Shown here: positions 57,701 to 64,000 of the stretch, piece after piece | Position numbering within the stretch: position 1 is the first letter of the stretch | Layout: each line of letters starts with the position of its first letter | NCBI RefSeq assembly: GCF_947489365.1 | Contig: NZ_CANLDB010000005.1 | Coordinates: forward strand, 124,001 to 188,000 | Length of the DNA stretch: 64,000 nt | From: an uncultured Nocardioides sp. | GTDB lineage: Bacteria; Actinomycetota; Actinomycetes; Propionibacteriales; Nocardioidaceae | Direction: 5' to 3' | Translations under genes and position numbers: made by a program | The notes under the pieces: generated by a model | Databases searched by the model: none | The model's input: the letters and a program-made list of their open reading frames with translations, nothing else | Told to the model about the DNA's origin: nothing

Positions 57701-58154
57701 GCTGGACGGCGTACGACGCGAACAGGCTCGCGAGCCGGTGGGCGACCGACCAGCGACGAGCCCGCCGCAGCTCGCCGTCGGGGCCGTCCACGCCGTGGCC
57801 GAGGTGCGCGGAGAGCGTCTCGCACCAGGGCTCGCCGAGGCTGGCGTCGATGGTCTCCAGCAGGGGCCAGACGAGCCGGTCCGGCGCCCACGGGTCGTCG
57901 CGCTCACGGTCGAGCAGCATCGCGACCAGGGAGGCGGGGTTGAGGAACCGCACCCCGGCGCACACCCCGTCGCCACCCCGGGCCCCGACACCGAGACGGT
58001 GGCTCAGGCGCTGCGCGAGCCACCGCTCGACCCCCTTCGTCGGCACCACGACGACCTCCTCGACGAACGGGTCGTCGACCGGCTCGGCCAGGAGCGCGGC
58101 GAGACCCTCGGCGAGGGCCGCCGTGCCGGGCGCGTGGTGGACGGTGAGGGACAC
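54768..58154 (-). CDS. recC: RecC subunit of exodeoxyribonuclease V
   Basis: A 1128-residue protein, first gene of recC-recB-recD. N-terminal segment PFVEEVVVVPTKGVERWLAQ and LSHRLG match RecC; then CHGPSRQVDVLREVLVGLLE, PRDIVVMCPDIEAFAPLVSA, ANFRTGTLTVATMKPMRSVP and VVCLLGLSDDTFPR. RecC has a dead helicase and nuclease fold and recognises Chi. GTG 58154 has CAGGGT 7 bases upstream, a leaderless start. It diverges from an SGNH hydrolase gene. Confidence 0.92.
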   Translation of the reverse strand: MSLTVHHAPGTAALAEGLAALLAEPVDDPFVEEVVVVPTKGVERWLAQRLSHRLGVGARGGDGVCAGVRFLNPASLVAMLLDRERDDPWAPDRLVWPLLETIDASLGEPWCETLSAHLGHGVDGPDGELRRARRWSVAHRLASLFASYAVQRPGLVTAWRAGDDTDGTGRPLEADLIWQAELWRRLLPRVGAPPPDERQATVLDRLAAGGDGLALPGRLSLVGHTRLPASEVELLTSLGEHRDVHLWLPVPSAVLWDAVRAAAPGGPVPRAEDATADLGGHPLLASLGRDSRELGRALAHLPDAAVTVPPEPEATTLLNWLRADLRADTAPDPATRESRVVAADDRSLQVHACHGPSRQVDVLREVLVGLLEDDPTLEPRDIVVMCPDIEAFAPLVSAGFGLSSSDRGDLAPAVHPGHRLRVRLADRSPGSTNPLLALADRLLQLSGGRVTTTEVLDVMASDVVRRRFALDDDDLDRVQRWVEAAGVRWGLDEEARAPFAMQSFGHNTWRAGLDRVLLGVAMSGDDHRHVGRGLPLDDVGSGEVELAGRLAEMVDRLDGCLRALEEAGPVRVWTAALRDGVRALGDVPADEVWQWSQLERELDRAAQGGDGAAELGLADARAMLATRLTSRATRANFRTGTLTVATMKPMRSVPHRVVCLLGLSDDTFPRAAVPDGDDVLARRPLTGERDARGEDRQLLLDAVLAAGEHLVVTYDGADEHTGARRPPAVPLGELVDAAERTATLPDGHRVVVRHPLQAHDPRNLKGGPPADDPPEWAVDGLEGPDRRPFGFDPTSLAGARALVADRHEPAPLLTGPLPERPVETEVSLDDLRRFLARPVATFLRERLDVATSRLVGEKATAIPVTLKQLAKWEMGDHLLREMLAGADVDALLHAELLGGRLGPGQLGEASLREVAQECQQLWNSTVALREGGPRAVDVDVELGGDLAGRRVVGTVTGVHADRVVRLGYSRLKATHRLAGWVDLLALSAQDVATPWTSHAVGRASRGARRALAGGVHDRGPALLADLVRLRDAGLRQPMPLPAETGEAYAAAAARRAGGSRIDPAEEAAKEWVTDVHNPRAFPKEDAEAAHVRVWGPATPLRVLLEAGLPSAARRVWEPLLAHEEVRGL

Positions 58155-58161
58155 GCCGACG

Positions 58162-58205
58162 ACCCTGCCACGGTCCACCGACAGCGGCCGGCGGACGGCT
58201 ACCGT
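58162..58205. promoter_or_regulatory. Divergent leaderless promoters of recC and the first SGNH gene
   Basis: On the minus strand CAGGGT (58167-58162) is 7 bases before the recC GTG. On the plus strand TACCGT (58200-58205) is 6 bases before GTG 58212. Only 57 bases separate the two starts, so their promoters may interfere. Confidence 0.6.
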
Positions 58206-58211
58206 CGCCGG

Positions 58212-59423
58212 GTGCGGCTCCCCTTCCCCGGCCGGCCGGCCGCCGTCGTCCTGCGCGCCCTCCTGCTCGCGCTCCTGGTGGCGGGCCCGGCGTCCGTCGG
58301 TTCCGCGGCCCCCGCGGCCGCCGACCCCGACCGACCGCGGGTGCTGCCCCTGGAGCGTGAGGGCCAGCCCGACGACACCGACGGCGACGCCCAGCGCTGC
58401 GCCCCTCTCGACCCGGCGCGGCGCCCGCTGCGGGTGATGTTCGTCGGCGACTCGATGACCCAGGGCCTGTCGGGCTCGGCCACCTACCGCTACTGGGTGT
58501 GGCGCGGGCTGCAGGAGGCCGGCGTGGACGCGGAGTTCGTCGGGCCGCGGCTGCGGACCCACCGGGCGCCGCGGGACGTGCCACCGCGGGCGTCGTACGA
58601 GCACCTCGACCACGGCTTCGACCGCCAGCTGGCCCACGCGGCGCTCGCGGGGTCGACGTTCCTGACCCACCCGGACCCGCCGCGGGTGCTGGCGCGGCGC
58701 TACGACCCGGACGTCGTCGTCCTCCAGCTCGGCTACAACGACGCGAACCACGCCGACGGCACCGAGATCGCCCGTCGGACGGCGGCCTTCGTGCGGTCGT
58801 TCCGCCACGTCGACGAGACCCGGGGCGAGCGGCCCACCCGCTTCGTCCTCGGGCAGATCCCCCTCGCCGGCCGGAGCGGGTCGCGGCCCCTGGCCGAGCG
58901 CAACGGGGTCACCCGGGAGGCCAACCGCCTCGTCGGCGAGGAGCTCGCGGAACCGTGCCTCACCGTGCCCAACGACCTGCGCACCGGCAGCGCCCCGCGG
59001 TGGCGACCGGTCCGGGACACCTTCGACGGCCGGCACCCCAACACGGCCGGCGAGACGATCATCGCCCAGCGGATGCTCGACGCCCTGCGCCTGCTCGGCG
59101 TGCTGCGGGGCCGCCCCGACGTCTACCGGCCCGACGAGCCGTGGACGCCGGGCCTCGAGCTGACCGGTGAGGCCGTCGACGGCGGCGACCAGCGGCTCGA
59201 CTGGGCGGAGTCGGAGCGGTTGGCCGGCGCGGACCGGGCACGGCTCCGGATCACGCCTCCGGGCCGGGCGCCGCGCCTCACGGCGTGGACCGCCGGCACG
59301 TCGGTGATCCTGCCCCTGCGCCCCGGCACCGAGGTCTCGTTGGTCCTGCGTCGCGGCGGCGCCCCGGGACGGATGGTCACCGCGCCGGGTCCCGCGTACG
59401 TGGTGCCTCCCGCTGAGGGCTGA
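58212..59423 (+). CDS. Secreted SGNH/GDSL hydrolase, paralog 1
   Basis: A 403-residue exported enzyme. Signal peptide ALLLALLVAGPASVGSAAPA (cut near AAA-DP). Block I VMFVGDSMTQG near 76-86 has the catalytic Ser; block III LQLGYNDANHADG has the oxyanion Asn; block V TFDGRHPNTAGE near 272-283 has the catalytic Asp and His. The signature YRYWVWRGLQEAG is shared with the paralog at 60675. C-terminal ~110 residues form a beta-sandwich-like domain. It probably deacetylates or hydrolyses a cell-wall or secreted ester (inference). Leaderless TACCGT upstream. Confidence 0.85.
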   Translation: MRLPFPGRPAAVVLRALLLALLVAGPASVGSAAPAAADPDRPRVLPLEREGQPDDTDGDAQRCAPLDPARRPLRVMFVGDSMTQGLSGSATYRYWVWRGLQEAGVDAEFVGPRLRTHRAPRDVPPRASYEHLDHGFDRQLAHAALAGSTFLTHPDPPRVLARRYDPDVVVLQLGYNDANHADGTEIARRTAAFVRSFRHVDETRGERPTRFVLGQIPLAGRSGSRPLAERNGVTREANRLVGEELAEPCLTVPNDLRTGSAPRWRPVRDTFDGRHPNTAGETIIAQRMLDALRLLGVLRGRPDVYRPDEPWTPGLELTGEAVDGGDQRLDWAESERLAGADRARLRITPPGRAPRLTAWTAGTSVILPLRPGTEVSLVLRRGGAPGRMVTAPGPAYVVPPAEG

Positions 59424-59475
59424 GCCGGGCCGCGCCGGGCTGGTCCGCTGGCAGGTCGCGCACGGCACCCTGTCG

Positions 59476-60582
59476 GTGCCGCAGGCGGCCGCCCCGATCG
59501 CGTTCGGGCTGCTGGGGCTGCAGGCGACGGGGAGTGCACGGGCGGGCGCCGCGATGGTGCTGGCGATGACGGCCGCCCAGATCGCGGGCGCGGTGCCGCT
59601 GTCGCGGGGCGGACGTCACCTCGAGGCGGTGCGGTACCTGCGCGGCCTGCTGGCGCTCCGCGCCGTCGCGCTGCTCGGCATCGCGGGAGCGGTCCTGCTC
59701 GCGGCGCCCTTCGTGGTCCTGCTGGTGCTCTCCGCCGCGGCCGGGGTGGTGAACGGCGCGGCCTACGGCCTGGTGCGGACGCTCCTCAACGACGTCGTCG
59801 TTCCCGCCCGCCTGCCGCGGGCGCTGGGGATCGCCGCGACCGCGAACGAGGTGGCCTTCGCGACGGCACCGCTCCTCGCCGCGATCGTCGGGGCGCGCTC
59901 GCCGGTCGCGGCGCTGCTCGTCGTGGCGGCGATCGGCGCGGCCCCCGTCGTCCTGCTGTCGCCCCGGCGTCTGGCAGTCGGTACGACGGTCAGCGAGGAG
60001 GCGTCGGACCCGACGGAGCCGACCGCCGCCCCGGAGCGCCGGCCGTCCCGGGCGGTGCTCCCCTGGCTGTTCTGCGCCCTGGCGGGGAGCTCGGCGGTCG
60101 CCTGCGTCGAGGTCGGGGCGGTCTCGCTGGCGCTGGCGGAGGGCCTCGACCCGGCCGGGGCGTTCGTCTTCGCGCTCACCCTGTGCGTCGGGTCCGTCCT
60201 CGGCGGGGTGGTGGTCAGCGTCCTGAACCGCCGACTGCCCGTCCGGGCGGTCGTCGTCCTGCTGCTCGCGACCGCCGTCGCCTCGGCGCTGGTGGCCACC
60301 TCGTGGCACCTCGCGGTGGTCCTCCTCGGGGCCTTCGGGGTCGGCTTCTGCCTGCCGTTCCTCAGCACGGCGTACTCCTTGCGGGTCGAGGACGCGACCC
60401 CGCCGGCCGGCCGGGCGGAGGCGTTCGCGCTGCTGCGGACGGCGAGCTCGCTGGGCGTCGTGCTGGTCAGCGGGCTCATCGCCCTCGCCGGCCTGACGGC
60501 GGCGCTGCGGACGGCACCGGTGCTGCTGCTCGCCGCGGTCCTCCTCGTCGCCCTGCCTCGCGCCGGTCCAGGTGTCCGCTAG
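59476..60582 (+). CDS. MFS-like membrane transporter (start uncertain)
   Basis: At least 368 residues with about 11 hydrophobic helices: AAPIAFGLLGLQATGSARAG, RGLLALRAVALLGIAGAVLL, VVLLVLSAAAGVVNGAAYGL; a mid-protein loop (SEEASDPTEPTAAPERRPSR); then the second half to VLLLAAVLLVALPRAG. The pattern fits a 12-helix MFS-type protein. GTG 59476 is the first ordinary start, but the frame upstream (GRAGLVRWQVAHGTLS) also reads like protein, so the real start may be a CTG near 59413-59440. It lies between two SGNH paralogs on the same strand and may be in one operon with the first. Confidence 0.75.
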   Translation: MPQAAAPIAFGLLGLQATGSARAGAAMVLAMTAAQIAGAVPLSRGGRHLEAVRYLRGLLALRAVALLGIAGAVLLAAPFVVLLVLSAAAGVVNGAAYGLVRTLLNDVVVPARLPRALGIAATANEVAFATAPLLAAIVGARSPVAALLVVAAIGAAPVVLLSPRRLAVGTTVSEEASDPTEPTAAPERRPSRAVLPWLFCALAGSSAVACVEVGAVSLALAEGLDPAGAFVFALTLCVGSVLGGVVVSVLNRRLPVRAVVVLLLATAVASALVATSWHLAVVLLGAFGVGFCLPFLSTAYSLRVEDATPPAGRAEAFALLRTASSLGVVLVSGLIALAGLTAALRTAPVLLLAAVLLVALPRAGPGVR

Positions 60583-60603
60583 GCGGGTGGACGAGTGTTC
60601 AAC

Positions 60604-60652
60604 TACCGTGGCGGACGTCGCAGGACAAGCCGCCACGCCGTCGACGGCGTGG
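60604..60652 (+). promoter_or_regulatory. Promoter and leader hairpin of the second SGNH gene
   Basis: TACCGT (60604-60609) is a likely -10, giving a leader of about 58 bases. The leader contains the perfect 20-base palindrome CCACGCCGTCGACGGCGTGG (60633-60652), just before the ribosome-binding site GGGGAGGA (60659-60666). Confidence 0.55.
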
Positions 60653-60674
60653 GTACTCGGGGAGGACCTCACAC

Positions 60675-61871
60675 ATGGGCGAGACGACGCACGCCGTGCG
60701 CCGGCGTCTCCTCCCCTGGGCACTGACCCTCCTCGGAGCCATGGTCGCCGTCGTGGTCGTGGTCAGCCTGCTCGTCACGCAGGGCCGCGGCGAGCCGTCC
60801 GACCCGGTGCCCGGCGAGGTGCAGGTCGCCGACGGCGGCGCCTCGTGCGAGCTCCTCGACCCGGGGGACCGCGACCTGCGGATCATGTTCGTCGGCGACT
60901 CGATGACCCAGGGGCGCGCCGGGTCGGCGTCGTACCGCTACTGGGTGTGGCGCGGCCTGCAGGAGAAGCGTGACGACGTCGCGTTCGTCGGGCCGACCAT
61001 CGCGCTGAACGGCTCCGACGCCCCCGAGGGCTACGAGCACCTCGACCACGGCTTCGACGACAACCTGTTCCACGCCGCCCAGGCGAAGTCGACGTTCGAG
61101 AGCCTGGAGGCGCAGTACCCCGTCGCCGACCTGGTGCGGGACCACGAGCCCGACGTGGTCGTGCTGCAGCTGGGTTTCAACGACGCCAACGCCCGCAAGG
61201 CCACGCCGGAGGTGATCGCGGCCCGGACGGCGGACTACATGAAGCAGGTGTGGGCGGTCGACGCCGAGCTGGGCCGCGAGCGCACCCGCTTCGTGCTGGG
61301 TCAGATCCCCACGGCCGAGCAGCCGTCGAAGCAGGTGACCACCGAGGCGAAGAACGAACGCACCGACGCCGCCAACGAGCTCATCGAGCAGCAGTGGGGC
61401 TCCCGGCCCTGCCTGGTGCAGGTGAACCGGCTGCGCACCGGGTCGAGGCTCACCTGGTCACCGGCCGAGTACACCTACGACGGCTCGCACCCGGACGCCC
61501 CCGGCGAGACCCTGATGGCGGACCGGATGCTGTCCGCCATGGGCCGGCTCGGGGTGTTCGACGGCAAGGTCCGGGTGTACGACGCCGACGAGACGTGGGA
61601 CCCCGCCCCCCGCATCGCGGCGGGCGTCCTGGACGACGGTCGTGTGCGGGTGACCTGGGAGGGCGAGCGGGAGCGCTCCAGCGCCGACGCCATCCGCCTG
61701 CAGATCCTCACGGACGGCGAGCGTCAGCGGTCGGCCTGGACCGACACCCCCAGCACCACGCTGTCCCTGGGCCCCGGCACCCACGAGCTCCGCGCGCAGG
61801 TGCGCCGCGGCCTGCCCGGCCGGATGGTCTCCGAGCCGGGCCCGGCCGTGACGGTCGAGGTGCCGGAGTAG
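60675..61871 (+). CDS. Membrane-anchored SGNH hydrolase, paralog 2
   Basis: A 398-residue protein. N-terminal helix RLLPWALTLLGAMVAVVVVV anchors it (uncleaved or signal). Block I IMFVGDSMTQGRAGSA near 71-86; block III LQLGFNDANARKA; block V YDGSHPDAPGE near 267. YRYWVWRGLQEK and EHLDHGFDDNLFHAAQAKST match the paralog at 58212. A good ribosome-binding site precedes the ATG. The stop is 4 bases from the stop of the convergent 75-residue gene. Confidence 0.85.
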   Translation: MGETTHAVRRRLLPWALTLLGAMVAVVVVVSLLVTQGRGEPSDPVPGEVQVADGGASCELLDPGDRDLRIMFVGDSMTQGRAGSASYRYWVWRGLQEKRDDVAFVGPTIALNGSDAPEGYEHLDHGFDDNLFHAAQAKSTFESLEAQYPVADLVRDHEPDVVVLQLGFNDANARKATPEVIAARTADYMKQVWAVDAELGRERTRFVLGQIPTAEQPSKQVTTEAKNERTDAANELIEQQWGSRPCLVQVNRLRTGSRLTWSPAEYTYDGSHPDAPGETLMADRMLSAMGRLGVFDGKVRVYDADETWDPAPRIAAGVLDDGRVRVTWEGERERSSADAIRLQILTDGERQRSAWTDTPSTTLSLGPGTHELRAQVRRGLPGRMVSEPGPAVTVEVPE

Positions 61872-61875
61872 GGAC

Positions 61876-62103
61876 TCAGTCGTTCGTCGGCTTCCCGCTG
61901 TACGGCGAGGCGTTGGGCCCGGCGGTGCCCTCCTGGGGCTTGGAGCCCTCGACGCCGGTGGCGCCGTCGATGTTGTCGTCGTCCTCGGGGTGGGTGGGGT
62001 AGCCGGCCGTCGCCTGGTCGGGGTAGATCTCCTGGCCGGCGTCGGCCATCGACTCCGCGTCGGAGACCTGGCCTGCGGACTGGGTCGGCTTGTCGTCGCT
62101 CAT
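61876..62103 (-). CDS. Small hydrophilic hypothetical protein (75 aa)
   Basis: A 75-residue acidic, low-complexity protein: SDDKPTQSAGQVSDAESMAD, AGQEIYPDQATAGYPTHPED, DDNIDGATGVEGSKPQEGTA, then NASPYSGKPTND. No membrane helix or signal peptide; likely disordered. ATG 62103 has GGGAC upstream. It lies between convergent SGNH2 and the end of dnaE2. Function unknown. Confidence 0.65.
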   Translation of the reverse strand: MSDDKPTQSAGQVSDAESMADAGQEIYPDQATAGYPTHPEDDDNIDGATGVEGSKPQEGTAGPNASPYSGKPTND

Positions 62104-62143
62104 GTGGTCCCGGTACCCGCGGGGTGGCCCGGCTGACCCGCGC

Positions 62144-64000
62144 TCACTGGAAGTCACGTGAGCGGTGCCGCGCGGCGAGCGCCGCACCGGCGTCCGGGTG
62201 GAGGGTCTCGAGGGCGTCGAGGCGGTCGGCGACGAGGTTGACCACCCCCTCGGAGCGCTCGACGATCCCGCGGACCAGCAGCCCGGCGGAGTGGGTGGCG
62301 AGGCGGCGCTGGCGCTTCCACAGGCCGGGCGAGCAGACGACGTTCAGCATCCCGGTCTCGTCCTCGAGGTTGAGGAACGTCGTCCCACTGGCCGTCCCGG
62401 GCCGCTGGCGGTGGGTGACGAGGCCGCCGACGACGTACCGGCGGCCGGGCTCGACCCTCCAGCAGTCGGCGACCGACCGGATGCCCGCCGCCGTCAGCCG
62501 CGAGCGGAGGTGCACGAAGGGGTGGCCCTCCGGGGAGGTGCCGGTCGCCCAGAGGTCGGCGAGGGTGGTCTCGACGTCGTCCATCGTCGGCAGCGTCGGC
62601 GGCGGCCCGGCGACGCGGATGCCCTCGAGGTGGCCCTCGGACTCGGTGTGGCCCGAGGCCCACAGCGCCTCGCGGCGGTTCCAGCCGCCGCCGAAGTCGC
62701 AGGCGTCGAAGGCGCCCGCGGTGGCCAGCGCCTCCAGCTGGGCGGACTCCAGCCGGGCGCGCCGCGACAGGTCGACGAGGTCGGCGTACGGCCGCTCGGC
62801 ACGTGCGGCCACGATCCGCTCCGCGACCTCGGTGCTGATCCCGCGGACGGCGTCCAGCCCCTGCCGTACGGCGTACGCGCCGTCGCGGCGGTGGGTCGGA
62901 CAGGGGTCCGGCGCGTGCTCGTCGTACGGCGTGGGCACGTGGTCGCCGGCGACGCACGCGTCGAGCCCGGTCGGGCCGGGGGCGTGGCCGTCCAGGAGCT
63001 CGAGGTCGGCCTCCGCGGCGGAGCGCACCAGGCAGGGGCGGAGCACCTCGATGCCGTGGCGGGTGGCGTCCTGGGTCAGCGACTGCGGGGAGTAGAAGCC
63101 CATCGGCTGCGAGCGCAGCAGCCCGGCGAGGAACGCCGCGGGGTAGTGCAGCTTGAACCACGAGCTGGCGTAGACGAGCACCGCGAAGGACAGCGAGTGG
63201 GACTCGGCGAACCCGAAGTTCGCGAACGACAGGATCTGCACGTAGACCCGGTCGGCGAGCTCACGGCTCATGCCCTTGCCGAGCATCCCGTCGTACAGCG
63301 ACTCCTTGACGCGCTCGATCCGCTCGACGCCACGCTTGGAGCCCATCGCGCGACGCAGCAGGTCGGCCTCGTCGGCGGTGCAGTCGCCGAGCACCCGCGC
63401 CATCTCCATCAGCTGCTCCTGGAACAGCGGCACGCCCAGCGTCCGGCCGAGCACGGGCTCGAGCAGCGGGTGGGCGAAGGTGACCTCCTCCTTCCCGGTG
63501 GCGCGGCGGATGTAGGGGTGGACGGCGCCGCCCTGGATGGGGCCGGGGCGGATCAGCGCGATCTCGATCGCCAGGTCGTAGAAGCAGCGCGGGCGCAGCC
63601 GCGGCAGGGTGCCGATCTGGGCGCGGGACTCGACCTGGAAGACGCCGATCGAGTCGGCGCGGCAGAGCATGTCGTAGACGGCCGGCTCCTCGCGCGGGAT
63701 GTCGCGCAGCGGCCACCGCTCGCCGAGGTGGGTCTCGAGGATCTCGGTCATCTGCGCGATCGCGCCAAGCATCCCCAGCCCGAGCAGGTCGAACTTGACC
63801 AGACCCATGTACTCGCAGGCGTCCTTGTCCCACTGCAGGACCGTCCGCTTCTCCATCGAGGCGTGCTCGATGGGGCAGACCTCCCCGATCGGGCGCCGCG
63901 TCAGGACCATCCCGCCGGAGTGGATGCCGAGGTGGCGCGGGGCGCCGAGGAACTTGTCCGCGAGGTCGAGCACCGGCGCGGGGACGTCGATGCCCGGGTC
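62144..64000 (-). CDS. dnaE2: Error-prone DNA polymerase DnaE2, C-terminal part (cut by window end)
   Basis: The visible 618 codons lack the N terminus, which lies beyond position 64000. Seen are HLGIHSGGMVLTRRPIGEVC, VKFDLLGLGMLGAI (catalytic Asp region), SIGVFQVESRAQIGTLPRLR, FANFGFAESHSLSFAVLVYA and, at the C terminus, an OB-fold segment (TFLNLEDETGMLNVVCSPGL). It ends HRSRDFQ, close to the SRDFH end typical of DnaE2. This alpha-subunit variant carries out translesion synthesis with ImuA/ImuB. A linker around THRRDGAYAVRQGLDAVRGI is the usual finger-to-HhH region; the HhH itself follows (VRGISTEVAERIVAAR). Confidence 0.93.
   Translation of the reverse strand, partial: DPGIDVPAPVLDLADKFLGAPRHLGIHSGGMVLTRRPIGEVCPIEHASMEKRTVLQWDKDACEYMGLVKFDLLGLGMLGAIAQMTEILETHLGERWPLRDIPREEPAVYDMLCRADSIGVFQVESRAQIGTLPRLRPRCFYDLAIEIALIRPGPIQGGAVHPYIRRATGKEEVTFAHPLLEPVLGRTLGVPLFQEQLMEMARVLGDCTADEADLLRRAMGSKRGVERIERVKESLYDGMLGKGMSRELADRVYVQILSFANFGFAESHSLSFAVLVYASSWFKLHYPAAFLAGLLRSQPMGFYSPQSLTQDATRHGIEVLRPCLVRSAAEADLELLDGHAPGPTGLDACVAGDHVPTPYDEHAPDPCPTHRRDGAYAVRQGLDAVRGISTEVAERIVAARAERPYADLVDLSRRARLESAQLEALATAGAFDACDFGGGWNRREALWASGHTESEGHLEGIRVAGPPPTLPTMDDVETTLADLWATGTSPEGHPFVHLRSRLTAAGIRSVADCWRVEPGRRYVVGGLVTHRQRPGTASGTTFLNLEDETGMLNVVCSPGLWKRQRRLATHSAGLLVRGIVERSEGVVNLVADRLDALETLHPDAGAALAARHRSRDFQ

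Overview
The window is about 64 kb of very GC-rich DNA, roughly 70% or more by eye. It has tightly packed genes, many GTG starts, frequent 4-base ATGA/GTGA overlaps and many promoters that place a TANNNT box 6-7 bases before the start codon (leaderless genes). Together with an IdeR-like iron box, the GlgX-TreY-TreZ trehalose operon, a type VII-type WXG cassette, DUF4333 lipoproteins and DnaE2, this points to an actinobacterium. Gene content is most like Nocardioides and relatives, which is an inference and not a proof. I see no phage, insertion sequence, CRISPR array or plasmid functions.

Layout, left to right. 1-330: tRNA-Ser(CGA) with its terminator. 436-3160: a dicarboxylate-type transporter plus a tartrate/D-malate dehydrogenase-type enzyme. 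3163-3814: a gene-free, palindrome-packed segment bounded by long inverted repeats. 3820-5537: a zinc alcohol dehydrogenase divergent from a TetR regulator, with a perfect inverted repeat between them. 5799-10874: a large secreted Ig-like protein divergent from an HTH/HEAT-like gene that is split by an in-frame amber codon. 10877-12838: tadA, upp and a double-hotdog thioesterase. 12951-14830: two coupled secreted beta-propeller paralogs. 14907-17802: the three-subunit proton-translocating transhydrogenase pntAa-pntAb-pntB. 17875-21385: a row of five paralogous secreted proteins sharing a DPRGD motif. 21484-25484: an MMPL transporter, a pentapeptide-repeat protein, ThpR and an F420/FMN-type PPOX protein. 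25541-30412: PEP carboxylase, a FEN-like exonuclease and a metallophosphoesterase.

30605-37134 is a small leaderless gene followed by glgX-treY-treZ, which makes trehalose from glycogen. 37183-39426 is a three-gene WXG / T7SS-signal protein / DcrB-like cassette, followed by a convergent tail-anchored protein. 40043-41351 holds an M15 peptidase lipoprotein and a LapA-domain protein. 41435-44941 is an iron-boxed heterodimeric ABC transporter in which the two halves have lost complementary ATPase motifs. 45011-49605 carries an SDR, a CPBP protease, a class III sirtuin, a methyltransferase, two DUF4333 lipoproteins and an ACT protein. 49616-58154 is recC-recB-recD, transcribed leftward with 4-base overlaps. 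58212-61871 has two paralogous SGNH hydrolases on either side of an MFS-like transporter. The window ends in a small hydrophilic protein and the C-terminal part of DnaE2.

The observations most worth following are: (i) the palindromic repeat family, one copy of which also supplies both -10 boxes of a divergent leaderless gene pair; (ii) the DPRGD five-gene array; (iii) the WXG/T7-signal/DcrB cassette, which looks like an effector with a dedicated adaptor; (iv) the iron-boxed ABC pair with complementary motif loss; and (v) the amber-split HTH-HEAT gene.
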